From Nitrosococcus wardiae (lineage in GTDB: Bacteria > Pseudomonadota > Gammaproteobacteria > Nitrosococcales > Nitrosococcaceae): 64,000 nucleotides of DNA. Shown here piece after piece: positions 54,539-63,433 of the stretch (the stretch's first letter is position 1; the number at the start of each line of letters is the position of its first letter). Position numbers and translations under genes: made by a program. Location: positions 1,135,659 through 1,199,658 of the forward strand of contig NZ_CP038033.1 in the NCBI RefSeq assembly GCF_004421105.1. The letters are read 5' to 3'. The notes under the pieces are model-generated. The model searched no databases, was not told the origin of the DNA, and saw only the letters and a program-made list of their open reading frames with translations.

Positions 54539-54745
54539 TTATATCCGTTTCTTAAGCAGGTCTTTACCCTTTTGCACTAGCCTCATATTTTGCTCTTGAA
54601 CTTCTTTAAAGAACTGGGCTGCTTCGCTGTCGCCTTCTTTGTCTGCATCGGTAGCATACTGATTGCAGATTGAGGCTCCTTGGGAAGCATGGTAAATAGT
54701 ACTGACGAGATCATAGTCTTTATCTTTAAAAGGAACGTTTGCCAT
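54539..54745 (-). CDS. Small helical conserved protein
   Basis: 68 residues: MANVPFKDKDYDLVSTIYHASQ, then ADKEGDSEAAQFFKEVQEQN and a basic end. The helical, charged pattern with spaced Glu/His recalls a shortened ferritin-like or DUF892-type helical pair, and similar small proteins occur in stress gene clusters of proteobacteria, but no named family is assigned. It has a strong AAAGGAGG before ATG 54745 and its own terminator, so it is probably well expressed as a single gene. Confidence 0.7.
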   Translation of the reverse strand: MANVPFKDKDYDLVSTIYHASQGASICNQYATDADKEGDSEAAQFFKEVQEQNMRLVQKGKDLLKKRI

Positions 54746-54875
54746 CGTTTCCTCCTTTCGTCCATATTTCCTACCCTGTACCTTCTTTTAAAGTCTGGTA
54801 GTGTACTAATTAACTATAGTAGACGAGCGATAATTGCCTAGGTGGTATTTATAAACCTTGAGATGTAAAAAACGC

Positions 54876-56342
54876 TTAGGCGTTACCCGAATACTGAGGA
54901 TTCAAGCGCCGGCCATTGTTTGTCAGGGCGGGATCACCCATAGACTCCACTAAGCCGGTCTCCACGATTCCAGCCAATTCCTCTTTAGCGGCTAATCGGC
55001 TGGAGGCCATGTTGATGGCTGTGGGATCGGGATTTCCTAAGCGTGACCAGGAGGGATTGAGCCGTGCCTGCTCAAGTGAGTCGGGCAGTTTCTGAGCCAT
55101 CCAGACCTTTTTGCCGACTTCACTTTTAGCGCTTAAGTGGATCTTTTCCTGACTGGCGTGGCCCCGTCGCAGTAAGGCCTGGACCAGGTCGATCTGGCGG
55201 ACGGCTAGCAAACGTAGCGTTGCCTCGTTGACACGCAGTTCAGTGAACCCCCGCAGCCGGTCAGCCAGGCGCTTACCATGGGTCCGGGACCCGCTCCATA
55301 AAGCCCCCAAGGCAGCGCCTAAAGCGGCGGCGGCACCTAGACTAAGTCCTCCTGTCATAGCATCAACGGCTAAACCTGCCATTCCACCCGCGGCTGCACC
55401 ACTGCCGGCCCTGATACCGAATTGCTTTAAAGAGGCCGGGCTAAACAGATCGAGTCCCCATTGTCCTTCTTCAATAGGCAAGATATCAGATTCGTAATCA
55501 TCGGTTCGAAACCGAAATAGCTCCAGCAAATCATCGACACATTGTTGTTCCCGCTTACGCACAGCCTGTTTGAGAGACTCCATAGCAGTTACGGATCTCT
55601 GGGTATCGGCGGGAATCGTGATCATATAGGCAGCGACATCAATTAGTAGATCGGCTACCAGGTCTGCCGAAGCACGGATCAAATTCGCCCGTTGGCGGAC
55701 CCGGTCCTGAATCACAGCTTCCAAGGTTGGGTAGAACTGATCCGATAAGGTCTGCATTTTTTCGAATAGCCGCCGTTCTCCCAGTTCATTGAAGACGACC
55801 GTATCGAACTCCACCACCGCATGCATGTTGACCCGGCTTAAATGCTCCCGCCACTCTTGCGTCCTAGCTTCGGGGCTGACCACAAAGTTGAGCACCGGTA
55901 CGACGGGCTTGGCAGTACGCCCCAGAATTTCCAATTCATCTCGGTGTTTGCCTCGCACCCGGTCTCGGGCATCGATCACATATAATGCGATATCGCTGGC
56001 TAACACCTGGTGGAGGGCTTTGGCTTCTTGCTCGAACTCGCCGTGTGCTGCCGGGCTATCGAGGAATTGGTGCAACACTTCGATCCAAGCAGTGTAGCGG
56101 TCTGTTTTTAGAGACTCTAGGTGTTCTAGTAGACCGATGGAATCTTCTAAACCGGGTGTATCGTAAAGTTCGATAAGGGGAACTCCCTCCACAAGCAGAG
56201 AGGCGCCTTCCACATGGCGGGTGGTGGCGTGCCGGTTAGATACCTCGCCGAAGTTAGCATCTCGGGTCAGTGTGCGTAGCAGCGAAGTTTTACCGGTGTT
56301 GGTATGGCCCACTACCGCGGTCTTGAGCACCGGCAGCGTCAC
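54876..56342 (-). CDS. DUF3482 GTPase
   Basis: 488 residues from GTG 56342. G1 is GHTNTGKTS (12-20), switch region HATTRHVEG, G3 DTPG in LIELYDTPGLEDSIG. The usual NKxD G4 is replaced by a weaker VLNFVVSPEA. A C-terminal DUF3482 region follows, with a glycine-rich hydrophobic hairpin (GAAAGGMAGLAVDAMTGGLSLGAAAALGAALGALW) that may insert into membrane. GTG 56342 overlaps the stop of the upstream DUF2868 gene (GTGA), with GAGAGGGG before it; an earlier in-frame ATG at 56399 is less likely. The pair probably forms one membrane-associated GTPase complex of unknown role. Confidence 0.87.
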   Translation of the reverse strand: MTLPVLKTAVVGHTNTGKTSLLRTLTRDANFGEVSNRHATTRHVEGASLLVEGVPLIELYDTPGLEDSIGLLEHLESLKTDRYTAWIEVLHQFLDSPAAHGEFEQEAKALHQVLASDIALYVIDARDRVRGKHRDELEILGRTAKPVVPVLNFVVSPEARTQEWREHLSRVNMHAVVEFDTVVFNELGERRLFEKMQTLSDQFYPTLEAVIQDRVRQRANLIRASADLVADLLIDVAAYMITIPADTQRSVTAMESLKQAVRKREQQCVDDLLELFRFRTDDYESDILPIEEGQWGLDLFSPASLKQFGIRAGSGAAAGGMAGLAVDAMTGGLSLGAAAALGAALGALWSGSRTHGKRLADRLRGFTELRVNEATLRLLAVRQIDLVQALLRRGHASQEKIHLSAKSEVGKKVWMAQKLPDSLEQARLNPSWSRLGNPDPTAINMASSRLAAKEELAGIVETGLVESMGDPALTNNGRRLNPQYSGNA

Positions 56343-58534
56343 GCCCCTCTCTCCCTGGCTAAGGCTAGATCCAGTCGCTGGCGCAGCGTATCCAGCCAAG
56401 TGCGCGCAGCGGCTGGATTAGCAATCGGGGGTGGCTCGTTTTCGATAGCCACCTGATCGATAATTCGCGTGATAGTCGCCTCATCGCGCCCCTGCAGCTC
56501 CAACACAATCGCAAACAGGGCCGCACTATTCACCGCCTCGGTGAGATCAATCCGCTCCGGTGCGATGACGTTTTCCCGTTTCGGCATAAGGGGCTGCAGA
56601 GCCGCTGAGATAGCAGCTCCCAGTCCAACCCAAGCGGGTAAGGCCGCAATAGCTGCGGGAGTAACTAAGGTAGAGGCTGCCACGCAGCCCATCGCACCCG
56701 TGAGGGCACCCGCAGCCAACCACTTGGAACTCCGGCGCAGCCGGTCGGGCAGCAGATCCATCATGCGGGACGCGCTGGTTTGGAGCTGAGCCACTTGATT
56801 GCCGCCCTCCTGGGCCTTGGTTTGTAATAGCGCTTGCCAGGACTGGCGTTCGCCGCGATAAAGTTGTGCGATTTGGCGGTGCAGTTCGGCCTGCTCGCTA
56901 GCATTGGGCTCCTGAGTCCAGTGATTTAGATGTTCAAGAATAACTGCAAAAGCCTTTTCAACACGACGCTGGGTTACCAAAGTGCTCGGTTTGATTCCCA
57001 ATCGCTTAGCCAACTTAGTGCGACTGACATCGGTTAGGTGATCGAGATCTACTTCCATAACTCGTTCATTTTTTACCTTAGCCTCGGCAGCGATTTGGCG
57101 CCAATCGGCAAGGCGTTGGGCCACTTGCTTACCATCGCCCCTATTGCGTAAATGTTGACCTTCTGTCAGGACAATAATGACGGGAAGATGGCTGGTATGC
57201 TGCAGCTCATGGACAAAGGCCCGGGTTCCCCGGTCCGGCGTTGCCGTGAGGGAGCACACGACCACAATGAGGCGGGGCTTTTGGAGTGCCGATAGGATTC
57301 TCTCGAGGGCGTGGTGCCGCTGACTACGATCGTCCACAAAGCCCAGATCCAGCCAGTCAATGCCTTCCAGGGGAGGAGGCCAATCCGATTGGGGGGGGTC
57401 GATTTCAAGTCCGAGAATAGCGATGGGGCCAGTGGTTTGAGCTAATAGGGCTTCATCTTTGAGTGTCTCCTCCCCATAGGCGGTCTCGGGAGTTTCTTCA
57501 GTATCAATGATGCCGATAGTTCGGGAGACGGGCATCAACCGGTTCCGCAGGCGGGAATAGCCTGGCCGACTGGTATCTAGCCTAAAGTGTCGTCCTGCCT
57601 GCCAACGCAGCAGCAAGCTTAATAACAGCAGTAAGGCCCGCGGCAAGATACCGTAAGCAATGATAGATCCTGCCAGCAATCCTGACCAGGCCTCTCGGGC
57701 CTCGGGAGAAAAATCCCCTGTTCCTGTCCAATGGCTGGCCACAATCTGGTCGGTATCGGGGGTGGTAAATCCTAAGGCCTCGGGCACACTGGCCAGGGTC
57801 CGTGTTAACGCGACGTAGGTGCGGTCAGATAAGATCGTTGTTTCCCAAGCAAAGCTGTATTCTTTAATGCTTAGAAGAAAAATAGCTAACACCAGGCTGC
57901 TGACGAGAAAGGCGAGCCATATGGCATGGCTGACAGCGCTCAGGGTCCAACGGCCAATAGGGCTACGGGCGTATACTGAACCAACCGCTTGAGCTGCAGC
58001 CACATGGGGTGGCCCTTTGTGCAGCCAATAATTAAGCCGCCGTCCTAGGGCAAAAGCAGCGGCGCCCAATGACCCGGTAGTGGTGATACCCGGCTGAATA
58101 AATATCAAGGTTATCCAGGCGATGAGAGCGATAGTATTTACGCCGAGGATACTACCGAGTACCCAGAAGAAATTGACGGGCCCTTCGGTCTCCGATCCCA
58201 GGGCCATCCTCGCCGTCGTTGCTCCGGCGAAGATGGCGAGCACCAAGCCGATGACAGTGGCTAAGGCGAAGGCGCTATGCAGTTGATGCAAAGCCTCTTG
58301 CAAGGATGGGGCGATGGACAGGGATTGGGCGCGAGCAATAATTCGCTGTTCCAGATTCCCTCCTGTTTTTCGACCTACAGTATCGGCTTGGTCCTCATTG
58401 AGGGAAGGTCCTTGGGCTTCCTCATGGAACCGAACCGCTTCGGCCAAAAGTCGCCGGTCTAGATTAGGCCGCACCAGTGAAGTGCCCTCCTCGGCTGAAT
58501 GGGGTGGATTGGGTCTATTTGCGTTGGTAATCAT
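56339..58534 (-). CDS. DUF2868 membrane protein, partner of the DUF3482 GTPase
   Basis: 731 residues. Four or more N-terminal hydrophobic helices (ALATVIGLVLAIFAGAT, FFWVLGSILGVNTIALIAWITLIF, IWLAFLVSSLVLAIFLL, LLAGSIIAYGILPRALLLLLSLLL) precede a cytoplasmic region (IAILGLEIDPPQSDWPPP, LIVVVCSLTATPDRGTRAFV). A Gly/Ala-rich hydrophobic segment lies near the C-terminus (LAAGALTGAMGCVAASTLVTPAAIAALPAW). DUF2868 is consistently paired with DUF3482 GTPases. The function is unknown; a stress or membrane remodelling role is possible. Confidence 0.87.
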   Translation of the reverse strand: MITNANRPNPPHSAEEGTSLVRPNLDRRLLAEAVRFHEEAQGPSLNEDQADTVGRKTGGNLEQRIIARAQSLSIAPSLQEALHQLHSAFALATVIGLVLAIFAGATTARMALGSETEGPVNFFWVLGSILGVNTIALIAWITLIFIQPGITTTGSLGAAAFALGRRLNYWLHKGPPHVAAAQAVGSVYARSPIGRWTLSAVSHAIWLAFLVSSLVLAIFLLSIKEYSFAWETTILSDRTYVALTRTLASVPEALGFTTPDTDQIVASHWTGTGDFSPEAREAWSGLLAGSIIAYGILPRALLLLLSLLLRWQAGRHFRLDTSRPGYSRLRNRLMPVSRTIGIIDTEETPETAYGEETLKDEALLAQTTGPIAILGLEIDPPQSDWPPPLEGIDWLDLGFVDDRSQRHHALERILSALQKPRLIVVVCSLTATPDRGTRAFVHELQHTSHLPVIIVLTEGQHLRNRGDGKQVAQRLADWRQIAAEAKVKNERVMEVDLDHLTDVSRTKLAKRLGIKPSTLVTQRRVEKAFAVILEHLNHWTQEPNASEQAELHRQIAQLYRGERQSWQALLQTKAQEGGNQVAQLQTSASRMMDLLPDRLRRSSKWLAAGALTGAMGCVAASTLVTPAAIAALPAWVGLGAAISAALQPLMPKRENVIAPERIDLTEAVNSAALFAIVLELQGRDEATITRIIDQVAIENEPPPIANPAAARTWLDTLRQRLDLALARERGA

Positions 58535-58788
58535 AGCGATAAGTAAAGAGCTTCCTTTGACAGCATAGCTGCCATTTCCGCTTTCGCTTTCAGTATTACG
58601 AGGTATTCTAATCGATTTCTCGCCATTATTCTGGGGAAAGGTTCTATGGGTAATTTCTTCCCTGGGGTTTTTTGCATTCCATAGGAAGAGACTTTGCGCA
58701 GTAATTATCAGTCCCAGGAAATATAGCTATATTAACCATGAACTAGTCCGCTATTTCACGCAAGCTGCGGTTAAAACGGTTTAAGGTA

Positions 58789-59943
58789 ATGTTTAAAGTA
58801 GGCATATCCGGCTCTTATGGTGGTTTGAACCTTGGGGATGAAGCCATACTACAGGTTATGGTGAGTGAGTTGCGCCGCACTGTGCCCGTAGAGATTACCG
58901 TTTTCTCTAGAGATCCCGAAGATACCCTAAAGCGCCAGAAAGTGGAGCGGGCAATTCCCGTGCGCAAATTATCGCGGGACGAAGTATTGCCAGAAATTCA
59001 GCGCCTTGATTTGTTCCTACTTGGCGGTGGGGGGATTTTGTTCGATGCGGAGGCTAAGATCTATTTGAGGGAAGTGGCACTGGCCCATGAATTGGGAGTG
59101 CCTGTGATGGTGTATGCAGTAAGTGCTGGACCATTGCATGATCCGAGTGCACAAAAACTGGTACGAGACAATTTAAATCAGGCGGCCATTGTCACCGTGC
59201 GGGAAAAAAAGGCGAGGTATTTATTAGAAGAAGTAGGCGTTTATCGCGAGATTATCGTCACCGCCGATCCCGCCCTGCTGGCGGTGCCCGAGCCTCTTGC
59301 GGGGGGTGCATTAAAAAATGAAGGCTTAGCCGGAAGACATCGTATCGTCGGTATGTCCGTGCGTGAACCCGGAGTAGCAGCACCGGATATTGACCAGAAG
59401 GTCTATCATGCCCTGTTAGCAAATGCGGCTGATTTCATGGTTGATCGCTTTGATGCAGATGTGGTGTTTATTCCTATGGAGCGGCAGGTCTTGGATGTGC
59501 AACATGCCCATGCGGTCATTGCTCAGATGCTGCGTGCCCCGAGGGCAACAGTATTAAAAGGCGAATACACTCCCGGGCAAATGCTGTCCTTGATGAGCTA
59601 TTTCTCATTTGCGGTCGGTATGCGGCTGCATTTCCTCATCTTTGCTGCATTACAGGGGATACCTTTCGTTGCTTTGCCTTATTCCTCCAAAGTGGGCGGA
59701 TTTTTGGAAGATTTGGATATTGAAACGCCCCCATTTAAGCTGGTCAATGCAGGTCGTTTGATCGCTCATCTCGATCAATCATGGGATCGGCGCCGCTCCT
59801 TGCAAGCTAGAATACGGCGCGCACTGCCCTCTTTGAAAAGCAGAGCGGAGGAGAACAATACATTGGCTACTCAATTATTGGTTGAGAAAGCCAGATCTAA
59901 AACCAGCCAGAGTGCATTAGCTCCACCCAACGAAGATAATTGA
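58789..59943 (+). CDS. Polysaccharide pyruvyl transferase family protein
   Basis: 384 residues with the CsaB/WcaK-type start VGISGSYGGLNLGDEAILQVMV, FLLGGGGILFD, GVPVMVYAVSAGPL, AIVTVREKKARYLLEEVGV and the C-terminal YFSFAVGMRLHFLIFAALQGIPFVALPYSSKVGGFLEDL. These enzymes transfer pyruvate from PEP onto surface sugars. Gene isolated on the plus strand upstream of the GH13 enzyme; the acceptor glycan cannot be told. Confidence 0.87.
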   Translation: MFKVGISGSYGGLNLGDEAILQVMVSELRRTVPVEITVFSRDPEDTLKRQKVERAIPVRKLSRDEVLPEIQRLDLFLLGGGGILFDAEAKIYLREVALAHELGVPVMVYAVSAGPLHDPSAQKLVRDNLNQAAIVTVREKKARYLLEEVGVYREIIVTADPALLAVPEPLAGGALKNEGLAGRHRIVGMSVREPGVAAPDIDQKVYHALLANAADFMVDRFDADVVFIPMERQVLDVQHAHAVIAQMLRAPRATVLKGEYTPGQMLSLMSYFSFAVGMRLHFLIFAALQGIPFVALPYSSKVGGFLEDLDIETPPFKLVNAGRLIAHLDQSWDRRRSLQARIRRALPSLKSRAEENNTLATQLLVEKARSKTSQSALAPPNEDN

Positions 59944-60169
59944 TTTAAAGGGGCAATACTCATTGCAGGCCCCTAGGTGAGGCTGATTTCAGGGGCTGAC
60001 CTTCTCAGAATCCTTCACTCTCTGCATTTAACCCCATTCCTTGTGACTTTCCTGATAATGGGCTATATCCAATACCAAGGGTAGTTTTTGCAGGAGCAAG
60101 CCACGGTACCAGGAAACTGAAAACCCCAGCTGACCCAAACGCCGTGAGATAAAGGGAGGAAAAATATAG

Positions 60170-61795
60170 GTGGTTCGTTCGCAGGATGATTATTTATGGT
60201 GGCAGAGGGGAATTGTCTACCAGATTTATCCACGATCTTTCTTCGATGCTGATGGCGACGGGGTAGGTGATTTAGAGGGTATTCGCCAGCGTCTCGACTA
60301 TTTGGAATGGCTAGGCGTCAATGGGATTTGGATTTCACCCATTTATCCTTCGCCGATGAAAGACTTCGGTTATGATATCAGCGATTACACCGCCATCCAT
60401 CCCCTGTTTGGCACCCTCAGGGATTTCGAGCGTCTTCTCGCGGAAGTCCACCAGCGAGGTATCAAACTTATTTTGGATTTCGTGCCCAATCACACCTCGG
60501 ATCAGCACCCGTGGTTCAAAGAGGCTTGTCAGTCACGCACGAGCGCCAAGCGGGATTGGTATTTATGGGCTGATCCTGCGCCAGGGGGTGGCCCTCCCAA
60601 CAACTGGCTCAGTGAATTCGGTGGGAGTGCCTGGACCTGGCATGCGCCAAGCGGCCAATATTATTACCATGCTTTTCTCCCCGGGCAACCGGACCTCAAC
60701 TGGCGTCATCCCGAGGTGCGCCAGGCGATGACGGAGGTGATGCGGTTTTGGCTCGATAAAGGAGTCGACGGTTTCCGGGTGGATGTGGTTTGGCATATGA
60801 TCAAAGATGAGCATCTCCGGGACAACCCGCCCAATCCCGATTATGATGCAGCTACCCATTCCCCCTATAATGCCCTTATCCCTGCTTATTCGGCCGATCA
60901 ACCGGAGGTCCATGAGGTGGTGGCGGAAATGCGGAAGGTGATCAATGCGTATGATGAGCGGCTGCTCATCGCTGAAGTTTATGCGCCGATTGCTAATCTG
61001 GTGAAGTATTATGGCCTTGAGCAATCTGGGGCACAGCTGCCTTTTAATTTCCACTTGCTCTCCACGCCTTGGGATGCCGCGCACCTGCGTGAAGTGATTG
61101 ATGAATACGAAGCCTCCGTGCCCGAAGATGAGTGGCCGAACTGGGTGCTGGGCAATCATGACCAGCCCCGGGTGGCGAGCCGCATTGGCCGCCAGCAGGC
61201 GCGTTCTGCGGCTGTTTTACTCCTCACACTGCGGGGGACGCCGACCCTGTATTATGGGGATGAGCTTGGCATGGAGAATGTCTCTATGGCACCGGAGGAG
61301 GTGATGGACCCCCGTGGACTCAACTGCCCCGGCAAAGGACTTGGCCGCGACGCCTACCGCACGCCGATGCCGTGGACTCCCGGGCGCAATGCGGGCTTTA
61401 GTGAGGGCATGCCTTGGTTGCCGCTCACCAAGGACTTTCAAGAAATCAATGTCGAGCGGGAGCGCGCAGACCCCCAGTCCATGCTTTCGCTTTACCGGCG
61501 CCTTATCGCTCTGCGGCAAAGTGCCCCGGCACTGTGTGTCGGGGAGTACGACCCTATTCCCGTTACCCCTCCGCTGCTGGCCTATCGTCGTTACCACGGC
61601 GAAAGTGACACCTTTGTGGTGGCACTCAATGTGAGCCAGGAATACCACCGTTTTCAAGTGCCCAAGGAGACGGGTGTGGCACGGTTGGTGCTATCCACAG
61701 AGGAAATTTCACCGGGAAAAAACAGGTTGGCAGAAGCAATGACACTGCGGCCGAATGAAGCGGTGATCATCCAGTTCTGCAAAGAGGCAGAGTAG
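60170..61795 (+). CDS. GH13 alpha-glucosidase
   Basis: 541-residue alpha-amylase-family enzyme of the oligo-1,6-glucosidase/alpha-glucosidase branch. WWQRGIVYQIYPRSF, GVNGIWISPIYPSPMKDFGYDI, LDFVPNHTS and the catalytic triad are visible: nucleophile in GFRVDVV, acid/base in LLIAEVY and the third Asp in LGNHDQPR. A C-terminal beta domain (LLAYRRYHGESDTFVVALN) completes it. It has no signal peptide, so it should act on intracellular alpha-glucosides, perhaps trehalose, sucrose or glycogen breakdown products. The start is GTG 60170 with GGAGG upstream. Confidence 0.92.
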   Translation: MVRSQDDYLWWQRGIVYQIYPRSFFDADGDGVGDLEGIRQRLDYLEWLGVNGIWISPIYPSPMKDFGYDISDYTAIHPLFGTLRDFERLLAEVHQRGIKLILDFVPNHTSDQHPWFKEACQSRTSAKRDWYLWADPAPGGGPPNNWLSEFGGSAWTWHAPSGQYYYHAFLPGQPDLNWRHPEVRQAMTEVMRFWLDKGVDGFRVDVVWHMIKDEHLRDNPPNPDYDAATHSPYNALIPAYSADQPEVHEVVAEMRKVINAYDERLLIAEVYAPIANLVKYYGLEQSGAQLPFNFHLLSTPWDAAHLREVIDEYEASVPEDEWPNWVLGNHDQPRVASRIGRQQARSAAVLLLTLRGTPTLYYGDELGMENVSMAPEEVMDPRGLNCPGKGLGRDAYRTPMPWTPGRNAGFSEGMPWLPLTKDFQEINVERERADPQSMLSLYRRLIALRQSAPALCVGEYDPIPVTPPLLAYRRYHGESDTFVVALNVSQEYHRFQVPKETGVARLVLSTEEISPGKNRLAEAMTLRPNEAVIIQFCKEAE

Positions 61796-61909
61796 GAAAT
61801 GTCAGCGCGTTCATAAACTTCCCGGGTGCTGGATGATGGGCGTGAATTCTCCTGCACTCACGGGCAGTTTGCAGGAGTACGTAGTAAGCTTTTTTATCGA
61901 GAGGATCCC

Positions 61910-62797
61910 ATGAAACGCGTGATGCTATTTCTGCTCACTAACTTAGCCATTCTAGTAGTGCTTGGCATTGTTGTTAATGTACTCGGTGCCAATCGCTTCC
62001 TCAGTCAGGCGGGTATCGATATGACTGGCTTGCTTATCTTTGCAGCCATTTTTGGGATGGGCGGCTCGTTTATTTCACTTGCCCTGTCCAAGTGGATTGC
62101 CAAGCGTGTTACGGGCGCTCAGATTATCGAACAGCCCAAAAACTCGGCTGAGCAATGGTTAGTAGAAACAGTTCGGGCCCAGGCTAGACGGGCAGGAATT
62201 GGTATGCCAGAGGTAGCGATTTACACTTCGCCAGCTCCTAATGCCTTTGCCACTGGTGGCAACCGTAATAATGCCTTGGTCGCAGTGAGTACAGGTCTGT
62301 TAGAGCAGATGACGCAGGATGAGATAGAAGCCGTATTAGCTCATGAGATAAGCCACGTGGCGAACGGCGATATGGTCACTTTGGCTCTGATTCAAGGGGT
62401 GCTCAACACCTTTGTCATCGCTCTGGCCCGGATCGTGGGCTATATGGTAGATCGCGCCCTGCGTCCCAGCGAAGAGGCCTATGCAGGACCGGGTATGGGT
62501 TTCTGGATAACTACGATTATTGCCGAGATCCTATTTGGTATTCTGGCTTCCATGATTGTATTTTGGTTTAGCCGCTACCGCGAGTTCCGCGCTGATGCGG
62601 GGGGAGCGAATTTAGCGGGTCGGCAGAAGATGATCGCTGCTCTAGAGCGTCTAGGGCGTGTTGCAGAGCCCTCACATTTGCCTTCCGAGATGAGGGCCTT
62701 TGGTATCAATGGGGGAATGAGAAAGCACCTGACCAAACTGTTTCGTACCCACCCTCCTTTGGAAGAGCGCATCGCGGCTTTAAAGGCTTTGCGTTAA
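61910..62797 (+). CDS. htpX: Membrane zinc protease HtpX
   Basis: 295-residue M48 peptidase that degrades damaged inner-membrane proteins. Two N-terminal helices ([43 protein letters not shown]), the HExxH site in [15 protein letters not shown] (His145), [14 protein letters not shown] before it, two further helices and the third zinc ligand region [17 protein letters not shown] are all present. It ends [14 protein letters not shown], as expected. ATG 61910 follows AGAGG; the frame is open from 61826 but homologues start here. Confidence 0.95.
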   Translation: MKRVMLFLLTNLAILVVLGIVVNVLGANRFLSQAGIDMTGLLIFAAIFGMGGSFISLALSKWIAKRVTGAQIIEQPKNSAEQWLVETVRAQARRAGIGMPEVAIYTSPAPNAFATGGNRNNALVAVSTGLLEQMTQDEIEAVLAHEISHVANGDMVTLALIQGVLNTFVIALARIVGYMVDRALRPSEEAYAGPGMGFWITTIIAEILFGILASMIVFWFSRYREFRADAGGANLAGRQKMIAALERLGRVAEPSHLPSEMRAFGINGGMRKHLTKLFRTHPPLEERIAALKALR

Positions 62798-62953
62798 GCA
62801 CTCGCTTTATTCTCTCCCTTATTCCCTAAGTGAAGGAAGCGCCGAGAGGGACGTGGAACCAGTGGGGACACGACGAGCCCCTATTAAAGGGGTTGAAACC
62901 CTGCTCGCTGAGCACTATCTTTAAAATTAACAAATTTATCTATCGGTGCTGGG

Positions 62954-63400
62954 ATGTACACATTACTTTTTTTAATCACTGTTTTTTTGCTGGGAGCCTA
63001 TTTTCTCCGCAATCAGGTCCCGATAAAATTCCTTCAGCAGCATGAAAAGCAAGTTGCGGGCGTGACGGCTGGGGTTACTTTTCTCAGTGGAATTCTCCTT
63101 ACCGCTGAAGCCGGTGGCTTCGAGCCTAAATTGGGAATCTTTCTAAGCATGTTGGGTCTGCTTACGCTAATCGCCAAGCAACATCCCGATACCGTGCTTC
63201 GTGCGCTTGAGGGGCTAGGAAGTTATTGGAATCCTTTCACTCACCGTTTTTTCTCCCCCATTCTCGGTTGGCCTCTTTTCCTCATGGGCCTTGTAATTGC
63301 TACTCCCCCTGCCTTATGGATTGATTTAATTGGTGTTGCGATAATTTACGGGATCGCCGTAGTTTATGCGCAGCAGAAGAAATCCAAAATAGAACCCTAG
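62954..63400 (+). CDS. Small membrane protein, unknown role
   Basis: 148 residues with hydrophobic segments at about 2-20 (LLFLITVFLLGAYFL), 36-52, 60-76 (LGIFLSMLGLLTLIA), 100-118 (ILGWPLFLMGLVIAT) and 120-138. No conserved motif is recognised. It follows htpX by 156 bases on the same strand and is convergent with the ClC/CBS gene. Confidence 0.6.
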   Translation: MYTLLFLITVFLLGAYFLRNQVPIKFLQQHEKQVAGVTAGVTFLSGILLTAEAGGFEPKLGIFLSMLGLLTLIAKQHPDTVLRALEGLGSYWNPFTHRFFSPILGWPLFLMGLVIATPPALWIDLIGVAIIYGIAVVYAQQKKSKIEP

Positions 63401-63433
63401 GTTAATAAAATCCATGCTGTTTTCCGCTGACAT

